Shown here: in pieces, positions 22,975 through 29,185 of the stretch
Layout: every line of letters begins with the position of its first letter
How positions within the stretch are numbered: position 1 is the stretch's first letter
Assembly (NCBI GenBank): GCA_946480295.1
Contig: CAMLIT010000048.1
Coordinates: forward strand, 1-29,185
Origin: an uncultured Gemmatimonadota bacterium
GTDB lineage: Bacteria > Gemmatimonadota > Gemmatimonadetes > Gemmatimonadales > Gemmatimonadaceae
DNA: 29,185 bases
Direction: 5' to 3'
Program-made: the position numbers and the translations under genes
Notes under the pieces: model-generated
Seen by the model: the letters and a program-made list of their open reading frames with translations, nothing else
What the model was told of the DNA's origin: nothing
Database searches by the model: none

Positions 22975-24350
22975 TGCTTGATCAGCTCCATGAGGAATTG
23001 GGCGACGCGCGGATCCTTCCGCTGGCCGAGCCAGAACACCGCCTGCTTGCGCATGTCGCGATCCGGGTCGCTGCGCGCGATCTGCATCAGCTTGTCCGTG
23101 GCCGCCGTCTCGCGGCTCTGCGACAGGGCGAAGATGACCTGCTTCTGCATCTCGTTCTGCCCGCGCACGTCGTCGTAGAGCGACGCGAGGTCGGCGATGC
23201 TCGCGCCCTGCTGGCCGGCCCAGAAGACGGCGGTCTTCCGCGTCTCCACCGGCGTCGACTTGTCGCGCGCCATCTCCAGCAGCCACTTCGCGGCCTCCGG
23301 GCTTCCGCTCTGCGCGACCGCCTGGATGATGCGCTGGCGCACGTCCGTGTTCTTCGTGCGCGTGAAGAGCTGCCGCAGGTACGCCAGGTCCTCGGGGCTC
23401 TGCCGCCGCTGGCCCATCCAGAAGATCGCCTGCGCCCGCACCTCCTCGGGGAGGCTCTCGTCCTCCGCGGCGCGCCGCAGCGTCCGCGTCGCCGCGTCCG
23501 ACCGCCGCTGCGACACCGCGAACAGCGCGCGCTTCTGGAGCTCGCGGTCCTTCGTCTGGAAGATGATCGAGTCGAGCGCCGCCACCGCGCGGTCGGACCG
23601 CGCCTGGCCGAGCCACTGCACCGCCTCCGCGCGCACCTGGTCGCTCGGGTCGCTGCGCGCGGCGTCGAGCAGGATGTCGGCGCTCCGCTCGCTGCGCTGC
23701 TGCGCGACGAGGAAGACCGCGCGCCGCCGGAGCTGCTCGCTGCACGAGTCGCGGCGCGCCAGCACCTGCTTCAGGATGGGAAGCGCGTTCTCCGCGTCCA
23801 TCTGCATCAGCCCCTGCAGCGCGGCGAGGCGCATGTCGTCGTCCTCGCTCGGGCAGCCGCGGGCGTGCTCGAGCTCCCCCGCCTTCCGCGCGATCTGCTG
23901 CGCGGCGTCGACGTCGCCGTGCCGGGCCTGCGCCGCGAGGATGCGGGCGCGGAGGTCCTTGCCGTCGGCGAGCGTCGCCGCGGTCGCGTACTCCTTCTGC
24001 TGCCGGTCGATCGCCGCGATCGCCTGGTCGAGCGCCCGCGCCGGCCCGCCCTGCTGGGCGACGCGGTAGAGCGCCCACGCGCGCCAGTACAGCGCGTCGC
24101 CCGCGTACTCCGAGCGCGGATACCGGTCGGCGAGCCGGCCGAAGAGGTCCGCCGCGTGCTGGAACTCCTCGTCGTTGATCGCCTGGCGCCCCGCGCGGTA
24201 GAGCGAGTCGGCGGGGTCGCCGGCGCGCGCCTGCTGCGCGGCCGCCGCGGCGACCGCGGCCGGCGCGGGCATCCGGGGCGCGCCCGCCGCCGCCGGTGCA
24301 GGAAGGGGGGCGAGCAGCGCCGCCGCCCCGATCGTCATGAGCATGTTCAT
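22971..24350 (-). CDS. Exported TPR-HEAT protein (first paralogue)
   Basis: A 459-residue exported protein from ATG 24350. The signal sequence is long and Ala/Pro-rich; cleavage may be at AAG before residue 24 or at AAA before Gln39. Residues about 45-160 are TPR-like, as in YbgF/BamD outer-membrane assembly factors (LYRAGRQAINDEEFQHAADL, RYPRSEYAGDALYWRAWALY). Residues about 180-459 hold at least seven HEAT-type repeats with the words RRRAVFLVAQQ, AEAVQWLGQ, KRALFAVSQ, AQAIFWMGQ, KTAVFWAGQ, KQVIFALSQ and KQAVFWLGQ, spaced about 37 residues. The last repeat lies directly before the stop, as in the two downstream paralogues. It starts 19 nt after the membrane regulator gene, within the ECF sigma operon. 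A protein-protein scaffold in the periplasm or at the outer membrane is inferred. Confidence 0.8.
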   Translation of the reverse strand: MNMLMTIGAAALLAPLPAPAAAGAPRMPAPAAVAAAAAQQARAGDPADSLYRAGRQAINDEEFQHAADLFGRLADRYPRSEYAGDALYWRAWALYRVAQQGGPARALDQAIAAIDRQQKEYATAATLADGKDLRARILAAQARHGDVDAAQQIARKAGELEHARGCPSEDDDMRLAALQGLMQMDAENALPILKQVLARRDSCSEQLRRRAVFLVAQQRSERSADILLDAARSDPSDQVRAEAVQWLGQARSDRAVAALDSIIFQTKDRELQKRALFAVSQRRSDAATRTLRRAAEDESLPEEVRAQAIFWMGQRRQSPEDLAYLRQLFTRTKNTDVRQRIIQAVAQSGSPEAAKWLLEMARDKSTPVETRKTAVFWAGQQGASIADLASLYDDVRGQNEMQKQVIFALSQSRETAATDKLMQIARSDPDRDMRKQAVFWLGQRKDPRVAQFLMELIKQ

Positions 24351-24369
24351 ATCGGTCCTCGGTGGGTCC

Positions 24370-25224
24370 TCAGGTGCCTGGCGAGGCGATGCCCGCCGGT
24401 ATCGTCCGTAGCCGCGTGATCACGGCGTGCCGCTCGATCGCCTGCTCGATCAGCCGCGCGTCCTCCGCGCGGTGCCGGTCGTTCGCCGTGTACTGCACGA
24501 TCTGCGTGAGCACGAGCTCGAGGTCGTCGAGCAGCCGCCGCATCGTCGGATCGTCGTGCGGCGCGCTCGCCTGGAGCATGCGCGTCGTCGTCAGGAGGTC
24601 GCGCGCCCACGACGCGAGCTGCGGGTCCACGTGCGCGCTCGCGCCGCCGCGGGCCGTCTCGCGGAAGGACGTCAGCATCGCCTCCGTCCCCGCGAGGTGC
24701 TCGAGCACCTCCGCGCGGTACGCCAGCGCCCCGGCCCCCGTCTCCCCCATCGACTCGTCAGGCGCGGCTTCCGCGCCGCGGCGGCGATCCGCCGCGCCGC
24801 GCGGAGCGGCGGCCACTCGCTCGGCGGCGCCCTCCGTGCCGCTCCGGCCGGCGGGCTCCGGCGCCTCCGCCGGCGCCTGACGAGAGGGATCGGCCGCGCC
24901 CGCGGTCGTGTCCCCCGCCCGCGCGCGGACTCCGCCGCGCCCGGCATCGGCCGCCGCCACGATCGCCGAGCGAGTCGGCGACCGCCGCTCCATCCACCGC
25001 CCCAGCGCGATCCCGATCGTCAGCACCGCCGCCGCGCCGAGGCTCGCCCATGTCCACCTCGTGAAGGCCGGCGCGCGCCGCGCCCGCGGGCGCTCCACCG
25101 TGGGTGCGTCCTGCAACCGCGCCTCCTGGATGCGCGCCCACATGCGCTCCCGCGGGACCTCGCCCGGCCGGTGATGATCGCGCGCCGCCGCGCGCAGGAG
25201 CTCGTCGAACCGATCGTCCGTCAT
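24370..25224 (-). CDS. Single-pass membrane protein, putative anti-sigma factor
   Basis: A 284-residue protein whose ATG (25222-25224) overlaps the sigma gene stop as ATGA. The cytoplasmic N-terminus (about 1-55) has MTDDRFDELLRAAARDHHRP and VPRERMWARIQEARLQ, a short helical pattern often encoded behind ECF sigma genes. No HxxxCxxC zinc motif of zf-HC2 anti-sigma factors is present. One helix follows (about 60-77, WASLGAAAVLTIGIALG), then an Ala/Arg/Pro-rich linker and a helical periplasmic domain (about 165-280: EHLAGTEAMLTSFRE, LLDDLELVLTQIVQYTANDR). The role as regulator of the adjacent sigma factor is inferred from position and topology; the sequence alone does not prove it. Confidence 0.65.
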   Translation of the reverse strand: MTDDRFDELLRAAARDHHRPGEVPRERMWARIQEARLQDAPTVERPRARRAPAFTRWTWASLGAAAVLTIGIALGRWMERRSPTRSAIVAAADAGRGGVRARAGDTTAGAADPSRQAPAEAPEPAGRSGTEGAAERVAAAPRGAADRRRGAEAAPDESMGETGAGALAYRAEVLEHLAGTEAMLTSFRETARGGASAHVDPQLASWARDLLTTTRMLQASAPHDDPTMRRLLDDLELVLTQIVQYTANDRHRAEDARLIEQAIERHAVITRLRTIPAGIASPGT

Positions 25225-25796
25225 GCGATGTGATCTCCCGCGAAGGCCGCCAGCGCCGTGCGCAGCTTCGCGCGTGCCTCGAACAGCCGTGCCTTGGACG
25301 TGCCGACCGGGATGGCCAGCGCGCCGGCGATCTCCTCGTGCTTGTATCCCTCGACATCGTGCATCACGAACACGATGCGCAGCTTCGCCGACAATGCGTC
25401 CACCGCCTCGCCGAGCCGCCGGCGGAAGTCGGGGGCGAACGCCGGCGCCGGCGCCGCCGCCACCTCGTCCGTCAGCTCGTACGTGCTCCCGATCCGCCGC
25501 ACCTTCCGCAGCCCGTTCAGGATCACCGACACCGCGATGCTGTGCAGCCAGGTGCCGAGCGACGACTCCCCCCGGAACTGCGCCAGCCGGTCGAAGGCGC
25601 GGATGAACGCCTCCTGCGTGAAGTCCTCGGCGAGGTCCGCGTCCCCGGCCATCCGGTACGCCAGCCGGTAGATGCGGTCGACGTGCGCGTCGTACAGCGC
25701 GCGCTGCGCGGCGGCGTCTCCGGCGAGGCATCGGGCGACGAGATCGCGATCCTGCACCAGGGGCTCGGCGAGTGGTCGGGCAGTGGTGAGCGGCAT
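25221..25796 (-). CDS. ECF-type RNA polymerase sigma factor
   Basis: A 191-residue sigma-70 family protein with regions 2 and 4 only. Region 2: LYDAHVDRIYRLAYRMAGD, DLAEDFTQEAFIRAFDRLAQF and SLGTWLHSIAVSVILNGLRK. Region 4: LSAKLRIVFVMHDVEGYKHE followed by EIAGALAIPVGTSKARLFEARAKLR, a helix-turn-helix for the -35 element. Length is typical. It heads a five-gene operon with a membrane regulator and three exported HEAT proteins, so it likely responds to an envelope signal and controls these genes, perhaps autoregulated. No Shine-Dalgarno sequence is visible before its ATG. Confidence 0.92.
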   Translation of the reverse strand: MPLTTARPLAEPLVQDRDLVARCLAGDAAAQRALYDAHVDRIYRLAYRMAGDADLAEDFTQEAFIRAFDRLAQFRGESSLGTWLHSIAVSVILNGLRKVRRIGSTYELTDEVAAAPAPAFAPDFRRRLGEAVDALSAKLRIVFVMHDVEGYKHEEIAGALAIPVGTSKARLFEARAKLRTALAAFAGDHIA

Positions 25797-25808
25797 CGTT
25801 GGGTAGGA

Positions 25809-25832
25809 GACACGGGCCGTACGGAAATGGTT
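25809..25832 (-). promoter_or_regulatory. Candidate ECF-type promoter of the sigma-HEAT operon
   Basis: On the minus strand AACC (25829-25832) and CGTGTC (25809-25814) lie 14 nt apart, reminiscent of the AACC / CGTC boxes of ECF promoters. They would place transcription start within about 10 nt of the sigma gene ATG, in keeping with its lack of a ribosome binding site. Pattern call only. Confidence 0.3.
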
Positions 25833-25855
25833 GGGTGGGTGATTCGGTGGGCCAC

Positions 25856-26086
25856 TCGCGCCGTGCGTAGCGTTCCGTGGCTCGGACCGGCATCACACGG
25901 GGGGGAGACGCGGATGATCACGGATGGCGCGGATCGGCGCGGATCGCTCCCGGTGGCGCGAGAGCCCCGCTCGCCCAGCGGCCGGTCCGGGGCCCGGCTC
26001 CCCGTCCGCCCCCCCATTCGCGCCATTCGCGTGATTCGCCCGATTCGCGTCGGCTCTTTGGGAGCCGGGTGGGCAGAGGGGTCAGG
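25856..26086. repeat. CGGAT-word foldback element, copy B
   Basis: It fills most of the 405-bp divergent gap between the sigma gene and the comEA-like gene. Core 25909-25950 is identical to 20807-20848. Left arm: GCGGATGATCACGGATGGCG. Right arm: CCATTCGCGCCATTCGCGTG and CGATTCGCG, able to pair with the left arm allowing G-U pairs. Head (CGCGCCGTGCGT...CATCACACG) and tail (CGATTCGCGTCGGCTCT...CAGAGGGGTCAG) also match copy A. The rest of the gap, 26087-26201, shows nothing recognisable. Confidence 0.75.
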
Positions 26087-26201
26087 GGCGGTGCGACGAG
26101 CTCGAATGCAACGCGGAGCCCTCCCGCGCCCCGCAACCCTTCGCCTCCTCCCGCAACCCTCCGGTGCCGCACCCCGGGAGCCGGCGCCTTACCCTCCCCC
26201 C

Positions 26202-26807
26202 ATGGCGAAGACCCCCGAATGCACCGCCCTCCTCTTCCTCGCCGGCGTCGCCCTCGCCGGCGGCACCGTCCGCGTCTGGCGCGCCCACGCCGCCGCGCCC
26301 CTGTCTCCCGCCGCGGGCACCGCCGCGCTCGAGGCGCAGCTCCAGGCGCTGGACTCCGCCAAACGAGCGTCGAAGCCGACGGGGGCCCGCAAGCCCCGCC
26401 GCCGCGACCTCGGCGCCTCGCCCCTCCGCCTGGCCCCGCACAGCGCCCGACCCGGCATCGACGCCGACTCGGCGCGAGCGCCCTCACCGCGCTACCAACC
26501 CTTCTCGACCCTCGACCCTCGACCCTCGCCCCTCGACATGGATACCGCCGACAGCCTCCATCTCGTCGCCCTGTCCGGCATCGGCCCGACCCTCGCCCAT
26601 CGCATCCTCGCCGACCGCCGCGCGAACGGCCCGTTCGGCGCGATGGAGGCGCTGCGGCGTGTGCGCGGCGTCACCGGGACCCTTGCCGCGCGCCTCGATT
26701 CCATGGTGACCTTCTCCGGGCCGCGGCGTCCTCAGAATGCCGTCCTCTCCGGGGGCACCAGCACCGGAGCGGGACCCGTTCGTCGCACGAGGCGTCGACC
26801 ACCGTAA
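26202..26807 (+). CDS. ComEA-like helix-hairpin-helix DNA-binding protein
   Basis: A 201-residue protein from ATG 26202. An N-terminal hydrophobic segment (ALLFLAGVALAGGTV) anchors or exports it. A Lys/Arg/Pro/Ala-rich linker leads to a ComEA-type double helix-hairpin-helix domain (about residues 112-168): MDTADSLHLVALSGIGPTLA, RILADRRANGPFGAMEAL and VRGVTGTLAARLDSMVTFSG. In competence systems ComEA binds incoming DNA in the periplasm; the next genes encode pilus ATPases, consistent with DNA uptake. The stretch STLDPRPSPLD just before the domain is encoded by TCGACCC heptamers (26504-26537), so the repeat has entered the linker in frame. The tail after the domain is basic and Gly/Arg-rich. 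Confidence 0.75.
   Translation: MAKTPECTALLFLAGVALAGGTVRVWRAHAAAPLSPAAGTAALEAQLQALDSAKRASKPTGARKPRRRDLGASPLRLAPHSARPGIDADSARAPSPRYQPFSTLDPRPSPLDMDTADSLHLVALSGIGPTLAHRILADRRANGPFGAMEALRRVRGVTGTLAARLDSMVTFSGPRRPQNAVLSGGTSTGAGPVRRTRRRPP
26504..26537. repeat. TCGACCC heptamer array inside the comEA-like gene
   Basis: Four to five TCGACCC-like units lie immediately before the helix-hairpin-helix coding region and are translated as STLDPRPSPLD. It is a single arm with no facing GGGTCGA array nearby. Confidence 0.8.
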
Positions 26808-26848
26808 CCCATTGCTCGACCGCGGGTTGCGCGGCGGCATCTCGGCTC

Positions 26849-26890
26849 CCGGGCGGCGCCCGCACGCGGCTGCCGCCCGGTCGTTTCTTC
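26849..26890 (+). terminator. Intrinsic terminator candidate after the comEA-like gene
   Basis: CCGGGCGGC (26849-26857) pairs perfectly with GCCGCCCGG (26872-26880), followed by TCGTTTCTTC, a short T-rich tract. It lies 41 nt after the comEA-like stop and 24 nt before the pilB ATG, so a pilB promoter would have to sit within or before it, or read-through must occur. Confidence 0.55.
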
Positions 26891-26914
26891 CGCCCCGTCC
26901 CAACCCAGCCAGCC

Positions 26915-28738
26915 ATGGCCGCACCCGCCGCTGCCAGCGAGCGTATCGGAGAGATGCTGCTCCGCGAGGGCCTCGTCTCCCGCGAACAGCTCGCCGCCGC
27001 GCTGCAGGAGCAGAAGCAGAACGGGACCCGTGTCGGATACAACCTCGTGAAGCTCGGCTACGTCCAGGAGCTCGACATCACGAGGATGCTCGCCAAGCAG
27101 TACAAGATGCCGGCGGTGGACCTGTCGCGCTTCGAGGTCGACCCGAAGATCGCGAAGATGATCCCCGCCGACCTCGCGACGAAGCACCACGTCCTCCCCC
27201 TCAAGCGCGACGGCCGCACCCTCACCGTCGCCGTCGCCGATCCGTCCGACGTCGGCGTCATCGACGACCTCAAGTTCATCACGCGCTACGACATCTTCCC
27301 GGTGATCGCCGGGGAGTTCACCCTGCGCGGGATCATCGAGCGCATCTACGGCAGCGCCGACGAGCAGCAGCTCGCGTCGCTGATGGAGAGCATCGCCGAG
27401 GACGGGGACATCGAGGTCGTCGAGGAGGAGGAGGACGACGTCAGCGCCGCCGCGCTGCAGGCGCAGATGGACGACGCGCCCGTCGTCAAGCTGATCAACG
27501 CCATCCTCACCGACGCGGTGAAGCGCGGCGCCTCCGACATCCACTTCGAGTGCTTCGAGCACGAGCTGCGCGTCCGCTACCGCATCGACGGCGCCCTGAC
27601 GGAGGTGATGCAGCCGCCGATGAAGCTCAAGGCGGCGCTCATCTCGCGCTTCAAGATCATGGCGTCGCTCAACATCGCCGAGCGCCGCGTGCCGCAGGAC
27701 GGCCGCATCAAGCTGAAGATCGGCAACAAGGTGATCGACTACCGCGTGTCGACGCTGCCGACCCTCTTCGGCGAGAAGATCGTGCTCCGGATCCTCGACA
27801 AGGGGAACCTGACGCTCGACCTCGAGAAGTTCGGCATCGAGCCCAAGGCCGAGAAGGACCTGATGGAGGCGGTGATGAACCCGTACGGCATGGTGCTCGT
27901 CACCGGCCCGACGGGTTCGGGGAAGACGACGACCCTCTACTCGGCGATCGCGAAGATCAACCAGATCGACGTGAACATCATGACCGCCGAGGACCCCGTC
28001 GAGTACAACATGTTCGGGGTCAACCAGGTGCTCGTGCGCAACGAGGTCGGGATGACCTTCGCCGCGGCGCTGAAGGCGTTCCTGCGGCAGGACCCGAACA
28101 TCATCATGGTCGGCGAGATCCGCGACCTCGAGACCGGCGGCATCGCCATCAAGGCGGCGCTCACCGGCCACCTCGTGCTCTCGACGCTGCACACCAACTC
28201 GGCGCCGGAGACGGTGACGCGCCTCCTCGACATGGGGCTCGAGCCGTTCAACGTCGCCTCGGCGCTCAACCTCGTGCTGGCGCAGCGCCTCCTCCGCCGC
28301 ATCTGCTCGAAGTGCAAGACGCAGTACGAGCCGAGCGAGGAGGAGTTCGTCGCCGCGAAGGTGGCGCACGACACGACGCTCGGCGACCTGCGCTTCACCG
28401 AGGAGGCGATCGCCAGCGCGAAGTCGCGCGCGACGCCGGAGGCGGCGCCCTTCCTCGAGCACGCGACGCTGGACACGCGCGTCAGGGACCTCGGCTTCTT
28501 CAAGGGACGCGGCTGCGACGCCTGCGGCGGCACGGGCCTCAAGGGCCGCCAGGGCGTGTACGAGGTCATGCCGATGACCCCGAAGATCCGCAAGCTCGTG
28601 ATGATGAACGTCGGCGCCGCCGAGATCCGCGACGGCGCGATCGAGGAGGGGATGCTCACCCTCCGCATGGATGCCTGGATGAAGGTCATCAAGGGCATCA
28701 CGACGATCGAGCAGATGGTACGAGAAACCTCAGCATGA
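26915..28738 (+). CDS. pilB: Type IV pilus assembly ATPase PilB (GspE family)
   Basis: A 607-residue hexameric ATPase that powers pilus extension at the inner membrane. N-terminal MshEN domain (about 8-150: RIGEMLLREGLVSREQLAAA; PLKRDGRTLTVAVADPSD). The T2SSE domain follows: SDIHFECFEHELRVRYRIDG near 208, Walker A VTGPTGSGKTTTLY near 330, Asp box TAEDPVEYN near 355, Walker B IIMVGEIRDLETG near 397, and HLVLSTLHTNSAPETVTRLL near 420. The tetracysteine zinc motif is present as CSKCK near 465 and CDACGG near 535, with an insert of about 60 residues between. ATG 26915 is preferred; the open frame extends far upstream, but that part has no family resemblance. It precedes pilT after 170 bp. Confidence 0.95.
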   Translation: MAAPAAASERIGEMLLREGLVSREQLAAALQEQKQNGTRVGYNLVKLGYVQELDITRMLAKQYKMPAVDLSRFEVDPKIAKMIPADLATKHHVLPLKRDGRTLTVAVADPSDVGVIDDLKFITRYDIFPVIAGEFTLRGIIERIYGSADEQQLASLMESIAEDGDIEVVEEEEDDVSAAALQAQMDDAPVVKLINAILTDAVKRGASDIHFECFEHELRVRYRIDGALTEVMQPPMKLKAALISRFKIMASLNIAERRVPQDGRIKLKIGNKVIDYRVSTLPTLFGEKIVLRILDKGNLTLDLEKFGIEPKAEKDLMEAVMNPYGMVLVTGPTGSGKTTTLYSAIAKINQIDVNIMTAEDPVEYNMFGVNQVLVRNEVGMTFAAALKAFLRQDPNIIMVGEIRDLETGGIAIKAALTGHLVLSTLHTNSAPETVTRLLDMGLEPFNVASALNLVLAQRLLRRICSKCKTQYEPSEEEFVAAKVAHDTTLGDLRFTEEAIASAKSRATPEAAPFLEHATLDTRVRDLGFFKGRGCDACGGTGLKGRQGVYEVMPMTPKIRKLVMMNVGAAEIRDGAIEEGMLTLRMDAWMKVIKGITTIEQMVRETSA

Positions 28739-28882
28739 GGGTCGAGGGTCGAGGGTCGAGGGTCGAGGGTCGAGGCGCTCCGGGCCACGCGATGCCTGGA
28801 CGCCACGCACGCGCCGCGCGTCCCGCGTCCCCCGTCCCGCGTCCCCATCTCGACCCTCGACCCTCGACCCTCGACCCTCGAC
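28737..28882. repeat. GGGTCGA foldback between pilB and pilT
   Basis: Left arm 28737-28774 has about five GGGTCGA units and starts within the last bases of pilB. Right arm 28849-28882 has the opposed TCGACCC units. They could form a stem of about 30 bp with a 74-nt loop that holds a GCGTCCC array (about 28818-28845). The element occupies most of the pilB-pilT gap. Confidence 0.85.
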
Positions 28883-28908
28883 AGTTCCCGATTTCCCATA
28901 AGCGATAA

Positions 28909-29185
28909 ATGACATCCCCTGCCGCCGTGAACCAGAGCCAGGTCAACCTCCGCGTCCTGCTCGAGGAGATGATCGAGCGGAACGCGTCCGACCTGCACAT
29001 CACCGCCGGCGAGCGTCCCAAGCTCCGCGTGGACGGCGACATCACCAACTCGACCATCGAGCAGGTGCTGCAGCCGAAGGACTGCCTGCAGCTCGCCTAC
29101 TCCGTGCTGACCGAGAACCAGAAGAAGCGCTTCGAGATGGAGGACGAGCTGGACTTCTCGTTCGGCATCCAGAACCTCGCGCGCT
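28909..29185 (+). CDS. pilT: Type IV pilus retraction ATPase PilT, N-terminal part (runs off window)
   Basis: The first 92 codons of a PilT-family gene from ATG 28909; GTG 28927 is an alternative. The sequence shows VNLRVLLEEMIERNASDLHI followed by TAGERPKLRVDGDI, the classic PilT N-terminal PAS-like domain, then VLTENQKKRFEMEDELDFSF. PilT depolymerises pili for twitching and DNA uptake. The Walker motifs lie beyond the window. The start is 27 nt after the foldback repeat, and no strong ribosome binding site is visible. Confidence 0.92.
   Translation, partial: MTSPAAVNQSQVNLRVLLEEMIERNASDLHITAGERPKLRVDGDITNSTIEQVLQPKDCLQLAYSVLTENQKKRFEMEDELDFSFGIQNLAR

Noticed and set aside
25877..26914. N-terminal extension of PilB
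   Set aside because: The frame is open, but it crosses a repeat element, the comEA-like gene in another frame and a terminator. PilB homology starts right after ATG 26915.
1..29185. Insertion sequences, prophage, tRNA or rRNA genes
   Set aside because: No transposase, integrase or phage protein was recognised in the translations, and no tRNA or rRNA pattern was noticed by eye. A covariance search would be needed to exclude small RNAs.

Overview
The window looks like chromosomal DNA of an aerobic, diderm, very GC-rich bacterium, most likely a member of the Gemmatimonadota. The evidence is the GC-rich codon use throughout, a SprA-like giant outer-membrane protein (a family of the Fibrobacteres-Chlorobi-Bacteroidetes relatives), LptF/LptG and MlaE/MlaD for the outer membrane, heme A synthesis genes for an aa3-type oxidase, and secreted HEAT-repeat proteins. 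The phylum call is inference from gene content. No rRNA, tRNA, transposase, phage gene or CRISPR array was seen.

Layout. 1-1793: a cut-off glycoside hydrolase 18-like lipoprotein (-), a small TonB-C/AgmX-like protein (-) with its own terminator, and a cupredoxin-like exported protein (+). 1886-6361: a minus-strand cluster read as a mini cytochrome-oxidase-subunit-II-like membrane hairpin, ctaA, ctaB (4-nt overlaps throughout), then an MsbA-like ABC exporter. 6470-7975: an APC amino acid permease (+). 8102-9837: mlaE-mlaD (-) with no mlaF beside them. 10290-13105: lptF-lptG (-). 13285-20690: divergent sprA-like gene and an M28/glutaminyl-cyclase-like lipoprotein (+). 21317-25796: a five-gene minus-strand operon of ECF sigma factor, single-pass membrane regulator and three exported HEAT-repeat paralogues, joined by ATGA overlaps except for one 19-nt gap. 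26202-29185: comEA-like gene, pilB and the start of pilT (+), i.e. type IV pilus/DNA uptake functions.

The most unusual feature is the repeat content. Many gene ends and intergenic spaces hold tandem arrays of 7-bp units (GGGTCGA, GGGACGC, GGGAGGC, GCGGAGA/GCGGAAA) that mostly occur as two opposed arms, giving foldback (palindromic) elements, sometimes nested. All three convergent gene junctions have one. The arrays also run in frame into proteins: an ABC ATPase domain, CtaA (three places), the permease tail and the ComEA-like protein. A second family, built from CGGAT words facing ATCCG or ATTCGC words, occurs four times between genes; two copies share 42 identical bases.

Functionally the window is an envelope neighbourhood: LPS transport, phospholipid transport, a candidate type IX-like secretion translocon with a possible N-terminal cyclase, oxidase heme synthesis, pili, and a sigma-controlled set of exported HEAT proteins that is the best candidate for an uncharacterised system.
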